The notes under the pieces: model-generated
Database searches by the model: none
Seen by the model: the letters and a program-made list of their open reading frames with translations, nothing else
Told to the model about the DNA's origin: nothing
Assembly: GCF_002803845.1 (NCBI RefSeq)
Contig: NZ_CP024985.1
Coordinates: 1,550,001 to 1,614,000 of the forward strand
Direction of reading: 5' to 3'
Source: Streptomyces lavendulae subsp. lavendulae
Lineage (GTDB): Bacteria > Actinomycetota > Actinomycetes > Streptomycetales > Streptomycetaceae
DNA length: 64,000 nucleotides
Shown: piece after piece, positions 46,230 through 54,827 of the stretch
Position numbering within the stretch: the first letter of the stretch is position 1
Layout: the number at the start of each line of letters is the position of its first letter
Position numbers and translations under genes: made by a program

Positions 46230-48044
46230 TCAGCGCGACTGCGAGCGGGCCGGGGACTCGTCGAGGAAGCCGCCCGACTGGTGCTGCCACAGCTTCGCGT
46301 ACGCGCCCTCGGCGGCGAGCAGCTCCTGGTGCGTGCCCTGTTCGACGATCCTTCCCCGGTCCAGGACCACGAGCCGGTCCATGGTGGCCACGGTGCTCAG
46401 CCGGTGGGCGACCACGAGCGCCGTCCGCCCCTCCATGAGCCGCCACAGCGCCTCCTGGACGAGGAGCTCGCTCTCGGAGTCCAGGGCGCTGGTCGCCTCG
46501 TCGAGCAGCAGGATCGGCGCGTCGCGCAGGATCGCCCGCGCGAGGGCGACCCGCTGGCGCTGCCCGCCGGAGAGCTTGACGCCGCGCTCGCCGACCATGG
46601 TGGCGAAACCGTCCGGCAGGGCGTCGGCGAACTCCGTGACGTGCGCCGCCTCGGCCGCGCGCCGTACTTCGGCGTCGGTGGCGTCGGGCCGGGCGAAGGC
46701 GATGTTGTCGCGCAGCGTGCGGTGGAACATCGCCGGGTCCTGCGGGACGTAGGCGATCAGCCCGCGCAGGTCGGCCTGGCGCAGTCGGCTGATGTCCTGT
46801 CCCCCGATCGTGATCCGGCCGGCGTCGACGTCGGTCATCCGCAGCAACAGCCGGGTCAGTGTGGTCTTGCCCCCGCCGGACCGTCCGACGAGGCCGAGCT
46901 TCGTCCCGCTGGGCACGTCCAGGTCGAGGTGCTCGAAGAGCGGTTCCCCGCCGCCGTGGGCGAAGGCCACCCCCTCGAACCGGACGTCGCCGTCCCGGAA
47001 GCACAGCGGCTCCGGCGAGAGCGGGTCGACCACGGTGGGCGGGGTCAGCAGCAGCGTGGTGAACTGCGCGGCCTCCGTCATAGAGCTCTCCAGCCGGCGG
47101 TAGATCTGGTTGAACTCGAACATGATGCGGGTGGCGTTGGCGAAGTAGGTGAAGGCGACGACCACCGCCTCCACGCCGTGCGCCCCGCCGCCCAGCGCGA
47201 CGGCGAGCAGCAGGCCGAGCGCGTTGGTCAGTACGGACATCGGCGCGACGAGCGTGTCGATGCGCAGGTTGCCGTAGTCCCACGACCGCAGCATGAACCG
47301 GCGCGAGCGCGCGACGCGCGAGCGGTGCTCGGCGGCTTCGCGTTCCTCGGCGGCGAACGCCCGCACGGTGTCCATGTTCATCAGGCTGTCGGCGACGTGG
47401 CCCGAGACGTGGGCGATCGCCTCCTCGCGCTGGGCGACCAGTGCCTGGCGGCGCCGGATCAGCGGCAGCACGCACACCGCCGTCACACAGATGAGCGTCA
47501 ACAGCCCCACCACCAGAAGCGGTTCGTACCTCCACAGCACCACCGACCCGAACAGCAGCGGTACGAGCCTGCCCAGGACGGAGAACGCCAGCGTGTCGAC
47601 GAACTCCTCGAAGCGGGACGCGAAGCTCAGGACCCGTTTGGTCAGCGATCCGGCGAAGTTGTCGTGGAAGAACGCAGCGTCCTTGGCGAACAGTTCGTCC
47701 ATGCCGATCACGTAGAGATGTTCGATCCCGAGGGCGTCGAGGCGGTTCAGGAAGTGCAGCCCGAGGCGCCACAGCCCCTCGGAGAGCAACAGGACGCCGG
47801 CGAAGCCGAGCACGTAGGGCAGCGCCGGCCCGACGCCCGCTCCGGCGCCCGCGGCGATGCGGCCGACGAGCTTGGCGACGACCAGCGGAGCGATGTAGTT
47901 GATGCCGATGTTGCCCAGCGCCGGAAGCAGCATCGCCGGCCCCGCCAGGCGGCGGAGCCGGGCCAGTTCGCGGCCGTAGTAGCGGAGTGCGAGGAGTACC
48001 GGACCCCTGCCGGTCGGACGTTCGGACGATTCAGCGGTTCCCAT
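46230..48044 (-). CDS. ABC transporter, fused permease/ATPase exporter
   Basis: A 604-residue half-exporter. Six membrane segments occupy residues about 35-320 (LPALGNIGINYIAPLVVAKL, ALPYVLGFAGVLLLSEGLW, VLGRLVPLLFGSVVL and others). The ATPase has Walker A GRSGGGKTT, Q-loop VPQDPAMF, signature LSGGQRQR, Walker B ILLLDEATSALD and switch AHRLST. It probably works as a homodimer. Cargo cannot be told; lipid, peptide or drug export are all possible. ATG at 48044 is chosen, with GTG one codon earlier. Confidence 0.92.
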   Translation of the reverse strand: MGTAESSERPTGRGPVLLALRYYGRELARLRRLAGPAMLLPALGNIGINYIAPLVVAKLVGRIAAGAGAGVGPALPYVLGFAGVLLLSEGLWRLGLHFLNRLDALGIEHLYVIGMDELFAKDAAFFHDNFAGSLTKRVLSFASRFEEFVDTLAFSVLGRLVPLLFGSVVLWRYEPLLVVGLLTLICVTAVCVLPLIRRRQALVAQREEAIAHVSGHVADSLMNMDTVRAFAAEEREAAEHRSRVARSRRFMLRSWDYGNLRIDTLVAPMSVLTNALGLLLAVALGGGAHGVEAVVVAFTYFANATRIMFEFNQIYRRLESSMTEAAQFTTLLLTPPTVVDPLSPEPLCFRDGDVRFEGVAFAHGGGEPLFEHLDLDVPSGTKLGLVGRSGGGKTTLTRLLLRMTDVDAGRITIGGQDISRLRQADLRGLIAYVPQDPAMFHRTLRDNIAFARPDATDAEVRRAAEAAHVTEFADALPDGFATMVGERGVKLSGGQRQRVALARAILRDAPILLLDEATSALDSESELLVQEALWRLMEGRTALVVAHRLSTVATMDRLVVLDRGRIVEQGTHQELLAAEGAYAKLWQHQSGGFLDESPARSQSR

Positions 48045-48175
48045 CACAACCCTGCGTCCTCATGGGGGCGAGGCAGCGTCACCTCGCCGGATACGGGCCA
48101 GGAACCGCAGTGTCCCGCGGGGCCCCCGCCCGGTCCACGCGTTTTCCCGTGTGGGGGACATCGGGGCACGCAGTA

Positions 48176-49516
48176 CTACACCGGGGCCGTCCCGCGCCGG
48201 CTCTGCTGGGACATGACGAACCTGATGTTGCGCAGCCGCGCCTCGGCGTTCGTGTGCGCGGTCCCGGCGGCGAGACGCTCCCCGCCGGCCGGGCGGCCCG
48301 GTTCCGCCGCCGCACCGGCCTCTGCCTGGAGGACGTCCTCCAGGGCCTCGCCGAAGCCGAGCCCCACGGCATAGGCGTCGGCCCTGAACTCGGCCCTGCG
48401 GTGCAGCCGGGCGATGAGCAGGGGAGCGGCCGCCACCGCCAGTACGAGCCACCACATCCCCTCGACGAAGGCGAAGAGGAAGAGGAACTGGACGATCAGC
48501 AGGGACAGGCATCCCCCGCAGGCGACTCCCGTCCAGTGCTTCGCCCGGAAGAGGGTGAGCAGGAGGACGAGAAGGGCGCGCCCGGCCACCCGCGCGGGCA
48601 GGGCGTACCAGTCGGCCAGCATGGCCGCCCAGGTGTGGCCGCCCACGTGGTGGCCGAGCTCGTGCGCGAGCACCGCGGCGAGACGGGAGTTGGGCAGCCG
48701 CTCCATCGCGTGCCGGGTGACGGCGACGACGTGCCCCGCGGCGGCCGTCGCGTTCAGTTCGGCGCGCTCCTGGATCCAGAGCACGTAGGTCTGCCGGTCC
48801 ACCCCCGCCCGCCGGGTCACCTGCTCCCACACCAGGTCCAGCCGTCGGGACTCCTCCGGTGTGGGCCTGCGCATCCCCAACAGGCGCCGGGCGATGGCGG
48901 ATTCGACTTTGCGGTGGAAGACCAGCGGGCCGGAGAGCAGCCAGCCCACGGGAACGACGAACGCGAGCACGGGATTGATCACGGCGGACACGAAGGCGAG
49001 CACGGCCAGACTGATCAGCCCGATGGGCAGGGTCACCAGGAGGTGCGACAGCGCGGCGCCGTCGATGCTCCGCTGTACGGCCTTCACCATCCTGCGGCCG
49101 TGCTCCAGGGCCAGGTCGTCGTGGTCGGCGAAGGACGCGGAGGCCTCGGGCCCGGGTGCCGCGGGCGGCGGGGGCTCCGCCGGGAACGGTGGCGGGGGTG
49201 CCGCTGGCGGTGGCGGGGCTGCGGGGTGAGGTGCGGACGGCGGCACGTACGGGTCGGCGGACGCCTGCGCCGGCCGGCCCCCCGCCCTCGGAGCCGGTAC
49301 CGCCGCACCGGGGTACTCCGGCGGGGGAACCTCCCCGGGGTACCCCGGAGGCGCCACGTTCCGTAAGGACGTCTCCGGGCGGCCGGGTGGGGCGTCTTCC
49401 GGGTAGGGGGGCGCCTCATCGCCGGGGTACGGCGGTGGCGACGCGGCACCCGGAGGTGCGGGGACGGGGGCCTCCCCCGGGTACGTGGGCGGGGGAACGT
49501 CCTCATGTGCGGACAT
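48176..49516 (-). CDS. M48-family membrane metalloprotease, Pro-rich N-terminus
   Basis: A 446-residue protein. Residues 1-125 are a disordered Pro-rich region with repeated PxYPG(E/D) units. Two spans follow (ALSHLLVTLPIGLISLAVLA, PVLAFVVPVGWLLSGPLVF). The peptidase domain has the zinc motif VLAHELGHHVGGHTW, two more spans (LLVLLLTLF, WWLVLAVAAAPLLIA), and the third ligand Glu likely in RRAEFRADAYAVGLG. This is an HtpX/Ste24-like layout with the active site at the cytoplasmic face. AGGAG lies 9 nt before the ATG. It follows the DUF5706 gene by 116 nt on the same strand and may belong to that operon. Confidence 0.85.
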   Translation of the reverse strand: MSAHEDVPPPTYPGEAPVPAPPGAASPPPYPGDEAPPYPEDAPPGRPETSLRNVAPPGYPGEVPPPEYPGAAVPAPRAGGRPAQASADPYVPPSAPHPAAPPPPAAPPPPFPAEPPPPAAPGPEASASFADHDDLALEHGRRMVKAVQRSIDGAALSHLLVTLPIGLISLAVLAFVSAVINPVLAFVVPVGWLLSGPLVFHRKVESAIARRLLGMRRPTPEESRRLDLVWEQVTRRAGVDRQTYVLWIQERAELNATAAAGHVVAVTRHAMERLPNSRLAAVLAHELGHHVGGHTWAAMLADWYALPARVAGRALLVLLLTLFRAKHWTGVACGGCLSLLIVQFLFLFAFVEGMWWLVLAVAAAPLLIARLHRRAEFRADAYAVGLGFGEALEDVLQAEAGAAAEPGRPAGGERLAAGTAHTNAEARLRNIRFVMSQQSRRGTAPV

Positions 49517-49632
49517 GGTGGTCTGTCTCCTGACGGTTCTGGTACGGATCGGCGGATTCGTCGTCCGCCGCGGCGGCCCGGCGCCACCCCGGGTGACCGG
49601 CGGGCCCGGCGGGCACGGCGAACCCGGCGGCC

Positions 49633-50199
49633 TCAGCCGGCGAGCAGCGCACCGGGCAGCAGCACCAGCGCCACTGTGAATCCGGCGATGCCCGCCCTCA
49701 GCCAGCCGTACTTGATCGAGACGATCCGGCTGTTCTCCGTGAGCGAGGCGAGGACCGCGGCCCGGGGAGCGCGGTCGGTCTCGCACAGCGCCTCCTCCAG
49801 TACCGCCTGGCCCCGGCGGGCCGCGCCCCGGATGTCCGCGAAGTGCGTGAGGGGGACGCCCGGCCGCCAGTCGACCGTCCGGTAGCGGGGCACGACGGCC
49901 ATCAGGAGGGAGGCGAGCGACACGAGGAAGCAGGCGGCTCCGGCCCACCACATCACCTGGCCGACGGCCGAGAGGTCGGAGGGGTGCCAGCCGCGCGCGG
50001 CGAGCACGCCGACGAGCGCGGCGGCGGCCATGCCCTGTGCGGCCACGAGGACCGAGCCCTTGGTGTCGGCGCGGGCGGCCTCCCGCCGCAGTTCGGCGAG
50101 GAGCCGCTCGGCCGTTCCCGGCAGGGGCGGCTGGTGTGCCTGCGGGTCCGTCCGCACCGGCGCCGGCCCGGGACCGGGCTCGGGAACGGCGGCGCTCAC
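49633..50199 (-). CDS. DUF5706 (Pycsar effector-like) membrane protein
   Basis: A 188-residue protein. After a Pro-rich start, LLAELRREAARADTKGSVLV is the DUF5706/PycTM hallmark (helix ending ADTKxxxLL), running into span 1 (VLVAAQGMAAAALVGVLA). Span 2 is VMWWAGAACFLVSLASLLMA and a C-terminal span is LRAGIAGFTVALVLLPGALL. In known Pycsar systems this family is the membrane effector triggered by cyclic pyrimidine nucleotides. The GTG overlaps the SPFH-like gene stop by 4 nt, so it is the last of four coupled genes beginning with a cyclase-homology protein. Confidence 0.78.
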   Translation of the reverse strand: MSAAVPEPGPGPAPVRTDPQAHQPPLPGTAERLLAELRREAARADTKGSVLVAAQGMAAAALVGVLAARGWHPSDLSAVGQVMWWAGAACFLVSLASLLMAVVPRYRTVDWRPGVPLTHFADIRGAARRGQAVLEEALCETDRAPRAAVLASLTENSRIVSIKYGWLRAGIAGFTVALVLLPGALLAG

Positions 50200-51428
50200 C
50201 GCGGCGGCCGCGGGGGCGAGGAGTAACCGAAGAGCGGTCCGTCCTGCGGCGGGGGCGACGGCGCGGCTCCCCCGTCGGGCACCGGGGGGTCGGACGCGGC
50301 AGCGGGTCCGGGCACCCGGCCCTGCGCCGGATCCGCGGACGCCTCCGCTCCGGCCACGGCCCCTTCGACGGCGGGCGGCGGCGGTGTCGGTCCCTGGGCC
50401 GGCTTGGGGCCGCCCAGTACTTCCTTGATGATGTTGGCGGCGAGCCGGCGCGGCTCGTCCAGCTGGTGCTCCTCCAGGCCGCCGGGTCCCCCGCCGAGCG
50501 CCTGGATGGCGACCGTGAGCTGGTTCTTCATGGCCAGCAGCTGGTCCTGACGCAGGTTCTCCATGACGAGGCGGGCGTCTTCGGGGTGCCGGGCGAGCTG
50601 GAAGGCCATGGCCGCCGGGCCGCCGCGTTCCAGGTAGTAGGCGTAGTACTCGATCTTCTTGGCCTCGATCTCCTGCAGTTCCAGCTCCTGGCGGCCGCGG
50701 TCCAGGGCGCGCTCGTGGTCGAGCGCCTGCTGCTGGAGTTCGACGTGGTGCCGCTGCTGCCCCTGGGCGAGGGCGCGCTCCGCAGCCAGCTCGTCCTCCC
50801 GCATCAGCAGTGCGTGCTCGGGTTCGAGCTTCTGGCGCGCGAACGCGATCTCGCGCAGCCGGCGCGCCTGTTCGAGGGCCGCCTCGTCGCGCCGGAGCTG
50901 GAGGCCGCAGCGGACGTCGAGCCCGGCGCGGACGCCCAGCGGCCCGGCCGCTTCGATCGCCTTGCGGGCGTGGAGTTCGGCCTCCGCGCTGTCCTCCATG
51001 GCGTAGCCGCGCAGGACGGGCCGGATGGCGTCCTCGACCAGGCGCTGGAGCATGGCGGGTACGTTGCGCTCCCCGCTCGCCACGAAGGCGGCCGGCTCGA
51101 CGACCTGCCAGGTGCAGTTCAGGGACACCTCGAACTGGAAGGCGTCGTTCTGACTGGTGAGGGCGAGGACGGCGACGGCCTCGTGCCGCCCCGTGTCCAC
51201 CTCGTAGACGCTGGTCCAGCGCCGGGTGGCCAGTTCGGTACGGCTCGGCCGGCTCGGCGGGAGGTAGGTGTCGAGGCCTCCCTGGACCGTGGTGAACACC
51301 AGGGCGTGATCGATGCGCGTGGTGCGCAACGGCTTGAACCGGGACAGTTCCTGGATCGTGACCACGGGGTCGGCCAGGACGGTGTGCCGGTTGGCGTCCT
51401 GCTGCCACTGGGGCGGCTGGCTCATCAT
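50196..51428 (-). CDS. SPFH/band-7-like coiled-coil protein
   Basis: A 410-residue protein without obvious membrane spans. Residues about 35-190 resemble an SPFH (stomatin/prohibitin/flotillin/HflK) fold: FEVSLNCTWQVVEPAAFVAS, AMLQRLVEDAIRPVLRGYAM and GVRAGLDVRCGLQLRRDEAA. Residues about 190-290 form a charged, Gln/Glu/Arg-rich coiled coil (EQARRLREIAFARQKLEPEH, QALDHERALDRGRQELELQE). A Pro/Ala/Gly-rich tail ends it. Such proteins assemble scaffolds on membranes and control proteases. The ATG overlaps the HEAT-protein stop (ATGA) and the stop overlaps the DUF5706 start. Confidence 0.7.
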   Translation of the reverse strand: MMSQPPQWQQDANRHTVLADPVVTIQELSRFKPLRTTRIDHALVFTTVQGGLDTYLPPSRPSRTELATRRWTSVYEVDTGRHEAVAVLALTSQNDAFQFEVSLNCTWQVVEPAAFVASGERNVPAMLQRLVEDAIRPVLRGYAMEDSAEAELHARKAIEAAGPLGVRAGLDVRCGLQLRRDEAALEQARRLREIAFARQKLEPEHALLMREDELAAERALAQGQQRHHVELQQQALDHERALDRGRQELELQEIEAKKIEYYAYYLERGGPAAMAFQLARHPEDARLVMENLRQDQLLAMKNQLTVAIQALGGGPGGLEEHQLDEPRRLAANIIKEVLGGPKPAQGPTPPPPAVEGAVAGAEASADPAQGRVPGPAAASDPPVPDGGAAPSPPPQDGPLFGYSSPPRPPR

Positions 51429-53773
51429 CGTGGAGTTGCTCCTCGGGACGGTTCGAACGGCGTGTCGGCGGGCGGCGCGGACACGAGGGTGCGTAGCCGG
51501 ACGGCCACGGCGGGAGGGGTGGGATCCCCCTCGCCGCGCAGGTTCTCCAGGAGGTAGGCGAGCCGCCGGTGGTCCTCGGTGGAGACCGCGAGGAGGGGCA
51601 GCAACTCGGCGAGCGCGGTCTCGGCGCCCCGGTCGCCCTCGGCGGCCCGGACCCATTGGCGCAGGGCGTTGAGTCCGGAAGCGGAGCACGAGGGGTCGTT
51701 GAGGACGCTCCGCCACAGGGCCGCGAGGGTGTGCCGCAGCGCGGCGCCGTCGGTTCCGGGTGTCGGGTCGCCACGCCCGAACAGGTCGAGCAGCAGGGGG
51801 CGTCCTGTGCCGCCGGGCCCGTCCGTGGGCCCGCAGGCATGGACCATGGCGCGCAGCACGAAGTCCCTGGTGACGCCGCGGGCGAGGGCAGGCAGGGCCC
51901 CCCACAGGGCGGCGGCCTCGTCCCAGTCGTGGCGTGCGGCCGCCTCCTGGCCGCCGGCGAGCAGCAGTGCCGCGGCGGACTGGGCGAGTTCGTCGCGCTC
52001 GTCCGCCCAGCCGCGAGCGGGTCCGCCCCGGGCTTCCATGCCGCGTACGGCTTCGGTGAGCGCGGCGAGCGCCTCCCGGGGGAAGGCGTCCCCGACCAGG
52101 GCGTAGCCGCGGACGGCGGTCCAGCGCATCCGGTGGTCCGGGTCCGTGCACCACTGCGCGAGGATGCGGGAGACGTGCGGGGCGCCCAGGTGGTGGGCGA
52201 GGGCCAGCGCGTTGGCGGCGGCGAGCCGGGCGCGCAGCCGTCGGTCCGCGGCCCAGGAGCGGATGAGGAGGGCCATGGCGGACGGCAGGTCGGCTTCGGC
52301 CATGACGGCGGCCGTCGCGGCGGCGCGGGTACGGACGACGGGCCGGGGGTCGTCGGCGAGGCGGCGCAGCCACGCCACGAGCGCGGGCCGGGCGGACGGG
52401 TGGCCCGTCCAGACCTCGCGCAGCAGGGTGACGGCCGTCAGCCGGTCCCTGAACTGCACCTTCGTCTGGAGCACCGGGCCCCATTCGGTCTCCTCCGGCT
52501 CCTGGTAGCGGTCGGCGAGCGCCTGCCCGACCCGTTGGGCGCTGGAGGTGCCGAAGACGGGGATCCGGGCCGGCTCGCCCGGGTTCTCGATGCGCTGGAG
52601 AAGGCCGAAGAGGACGTCGCTCAGTTCTGCCGTGAGGGGGTAGGGGGCCTCGTCGAAGGTGGCGAGGGCGATGAGGAAGGCCTTGTCGTGCAGGGTGTGG
52701 TCCGCGCTGTCGAACCATTCCCGGACCTGGCGTTCGGCCGCGTAGTGGCCGAACGCTCCGAGGTCGGCGAGGGAGACCGTACCCCGGGCGTGGCCGGCGA
52801 CGCGTTCGGCGAAACGGGCGGTGTCGGCGACCGGCCGGTGGTGCGCGAGTACGGCCCGTACCTCGGCGAGGGCGAGAAGCTCGTCCACGGTCCGCCCGGC
52901 CAGGTCCTTGCTGGCGAGGTGTCCGGCGAGCAGCGCGGCGGGCTCGGGCGGCTGCCACGGAACGGGGCTCACGCCGCCGTGGACGACGGGGTGGGCCCCG
53001 ACCACGACGACGAGGTGGCTGCCGGTGGCGTGGAGGCGCTCGCTGAGGGCGCGGACATGGTGTTCACGCAGCGGGCGTTCGGCGGTGGTGGCGAAGTCGG
53101 CGACGACGTGCCCGCAGCCTTCGCGGAGCTCCGCGGCGAGCCGGCCCGCCGGGAGCGCGGGGTCGAGGGCGCGGTAGGAGCGGGAGCCGGCCGCGCGGAG
53201 CAGCATCAGGGCGGCTGCCCGGCGGCCGGTGGTGGCGGGGCCGGCGAGGACGGCCACACGGTGTTTCCTGAGCCCGGCGAGGGCCAGGGCGAACGGGCTG
53301 CCCGCCTCCCACGGTCCGTCCGGCTCCGGGGCCTCGGCCGGGGCCCCTTCCTCGGGTCCGGTGTCGTCCCGCCGCGCGAGGGGGTACACGAAGTTCTCGG
53401 CGAGCGACTCGACTTCGGCGGCCGGGATCTCTCCGGACCGTTCCTCGCTGTCGCCACCGAGGTGGTACTCCACCTTGCTGCCGCCGAGGATGACGTCACC
53501 GGTGACCTGGCCACCGCTGACGCCGTGCTGGTCACCGCCGACCAGTGAACCGCCGATCCGGCCGGAGTGGCCGAGCATGAAGCCGGGACTGTGGCGGTAC
53601 AGGTCACGGCGGGAGTCCCAGGCGTGCGGGGTCCCCTCCTCGGCGTCCTCCGGCCCCTCGGCGCCGTGGGCCGGGTCGCCGGCCCCGTCCGGCGCCGGCG
53701 GGTCGTCGGCGGCCCGCTCCTGAGGCGGGATCCGTCCGTCCGCGACGGCCCGGTGGTCCTGGACGGCGTTCAC
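51425..53773 (-). CDS. STAND-like P-loop protein with HEAT repeats
   Basis: A 782-residue protein. Residues 1-70 are disordered and acidic. Residues 72-107 are a Gly-rich module with GSLVGGDQ, GVSGG and GDVILGG, shared with the upstream cyclase-like protein. A P-loop region starts at about 165: VAVLAGPATTGRRAA has Arg where the Walker Lys should be, followed by HVVADFATTA and VVVVGAHPV. Residues about 430-760 are HEAT-like helices (VRTRAAATAAVMAEADLPSA, RARLAAANALALAHHLG, MRWTAVRGYALVGDAFP). It resembles sensor ATPases of bacterial conflict systems. GTG overlaps the cyclase stop by 4 nt. Confidence 0.7.
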   Translation of the reverse strand: MNAVQDHRAVADGRIPPQERAADDPPAPDGAGDPAHGAEGPEDAEEGTPHAWDSRRDLYRHSPGFMLGHSGRIGGSLVGGDQHGVSGGQVTGDVILGGSKVEYHLGGDSEERSGEIPAAEVESLAENFVYPLARRDDTGPEEGAPAEAPEPDGPWEAGSPFALALAGLRKHRVAVLAGPATTGRRAAALMLLRAAGSRSYRALDPALPAGRLAAELREGCGHVVADFATTAERPLREHHVRALSERLHATGSHLVVVVGAHPVVHGGVSPVPWQPPEPAALLAGHLASKDLAGRTVDELLALAEVRAVLAHHRPVADTARFAERVAGHARGTVSLADLGAFGHYAAERQVREWFDSADHTLHDKAFLIALATFDEAPYPLTAELSDVLFGLLQRIENPGEPARIPVFGTSSAQRVGQALADRYQEPEETEWGPVLQTKVQFRDRLTAVTLLREVWTGHPSARPALVAWLRRLADDPRPVVRTRAAATAAVMAEADLPSAMALLIRSWAADRRLRARLAAANALALAHHLGAPHVSRILAQWCTDPDHRMRWTAVRGYALVGDAFPREALAALTEAVRGMEARGGPARGWADERDELAQSAAALLLAGGQEAAARHDWDEAAALWGALPALARGVTRDFVLRAMVHACGPTDGPGGTGRPLLLDLFGRGDPTPGTDGAALRHTLAALWRSVLNDPSCSASGLNALRQWVRAAEGDRGAETALAELLPLLAVSTEDHRRLAYLLENLRGEGDPTPPAVAVRLRTLVSAPPADTPFEPSRGATPR

Positions 53774-54675
53774 GACCGGCTCCCGTCCGTGGGGTTGTGG
53801 TCGGTCCGCGTACCGCCGAGCACGACGTCACCTCCGACCTCGCCGCCGCTCACGCCGGTCTGGTCACCGCCGACGAGGGAGCCGTGGATCACGGGGGCGC
53901 CGTGGAAGTGGAACACGGCTCCGGCGGACCGCTCGGACGGACCGCCGACAGGAGCCGGAGCGCCGGTCGCGGCGGGATCCGGCGCTGGATCACCGGCGGG
54001 CCGGGGGGCCGGTGCGGCGGTCGCGGGTACCGGTGCGGGGACGGTCACGGGGGCCGCAGCGGCGGTGGCGGGGGCCGGGATCCGGTCCGGCGCGGCGCCC
54101 TGGTGGATCCAGGCGGACAGCACGCCGTCCTTCACGGTGGCGTCCGTCGGCCGGAAGAACTCCGGCCGTACGCCCCGGTGCCCGTGCCGAACCACTCCTT
54201 CGTAGACCGGAGCGCTCACCGCGAGGACGCAGTGCTCGTCACCACGCGCCGCGAGGGCGGAGCGCAGCACGTCCGCGTCGAGCAGCCGGCACGCCTGATT
54301 GAGGTCGTGTCCGACGAGTCCCCCGGTTGTCCCGGCGTGCGGGTCGTGGGCCACTTCGCCGACGGCGAGTACGATCCTCAGCCGCATCTGGGCGCTGTCC
54401 GAAGCGATCAGATTGTGTTCGTGGAGGAGCTCGGGGGTCGTGGTGAGCAGTGACCGCAGGAGCACGGTCTTCGCCACGTCCCCGCTGAGCAGCACGATCA
54501 GACCGTCTCCACGGTCTTCGCGGTACTGCTGGGTGGCCTCGACCCCGGCGGCTTCCAGGGTCCGGTCCACGATGCTGTTCAGGGTGCGCCGCAGGACGGC
54601 CTGCACCACGTCGTCACGGCGGCTGAACCTCTCGATGTCGAGGAGCAGGATGGTCCGGTTGACAGGCTCGCGCAT
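53770..54675 (-). CDS. Class III nucleotide cyclase-homology protein
   Basis: A 301-residue protein, first of a coupled four-gene set. Residues 1-195 match the class III cyclase fold. Asp13 in ILLLDIERFS and Asp57 in EDRGDGLIVLL are 44 apart, the spacing of the two metal-binding Asp in adenylate cyclases. GGLVGHDLNQACRLLDADVL resembles the dimerisation and substrate region. A Pro/Ala linker of about 50 residues leads to a C-terminal Gly-rich module (GSLVGGDQTGVSGG, GDVVLGG; residues about 262-288) shared with the next gene's product. It could make cAMP, cGMP or a pyrimidine cNMP; product and activity are unproven. Confidence 0.72.
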   Translation of the reverse strand: MREPVNRTILLLDIERFSRRDDVVQAVLRRTLNSIVDRTLEAAGVEATQQYREDRGDGLIVLLSGDVAKTVLLRSLLTTTPELLHEHNLIASDSAQMRLRIVLAVGEVAHDPHAGTTGGLVGHDLNQACRLLDADVLRSALAARGDEHCVLAVSAPVYEGVVRHGHRGVRPEFFRPTDATVKDGVLSAWIHQGAAPDRIPAPATAAAAPVTVPAPVPATAAPAPRPAGDPAPDPAATGAPAPVGGPSERSAGAVFHFHGAPVIHGSLVGGDQTGVSGGEVGGDVVLGGTRTDHNPTDGSRS

Positions 54676-54711
54676 GGCCGCCTTCCGCAGGTGACACGGC
54701 CCCCTCGGGGC

Positions 54712-54729
54712 CTTCTGGACATCCAGAAG
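54712..54729. promoter_or_regulatory. 18-bp palindrome before the cyclase operon
   Basis: CTTCTGGA-CA-TCCAGAAG has perfect 8-bp arms and lies 37 nt upstream of the cyclase ATG, in the expected promoter/leader position. It is a good candidate operator; the binding protein is unknown. Confidence 0.55.
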
Positions 54730-54777
54730 ATGCCAGGGTCGGGGAGTTCGAGGCGAGGGAAACTAGCACACCCTGAG

Positions 54778-54793
54778 TGTGACCGTGTGCACA
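54778..54793. promoter_or_regulatory. CRP-type box upstream of cyclase operon
   Basis: TGTGA-CCGTGT-GCACA matches the classic TGTGA-N6-TCACA CRP consensus at 9 of 10 arm bases. It lies 103 nt upstream of the cyclase start codon and just past the end of the Crp/Fnr gene. The adjacent regulator is the obvious candidate ligand. Confidence 0.55.
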
Positions 54794-54803
54794 GAGCGTG
54801 TCC

Positions 54804-54823
54804 GGCGGCGGGGGTCCGCCGCC
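54804..54823 (-). terminator. Hairpin after the Crp/Fnr gene
   Basis: GGCGGCGG-GGGT-CCGCCGCC (8-bp arms) sits just past the crp stop on the minus strand. There is no T-tract. It would separate crp from the cyclase operon. Confidence 0.5.
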
Positions 54824-54827
54824 CCGG

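Noticed and set aside
48176..49516. Signal peptide or Tat signal in the M48 protein
   Set aside because: The N-terminal 125 residues are Pro-rich and hydrophilic; the first hydrophobic stretch is internal, so it is a multi-span membrane protein without a cleavable signal.
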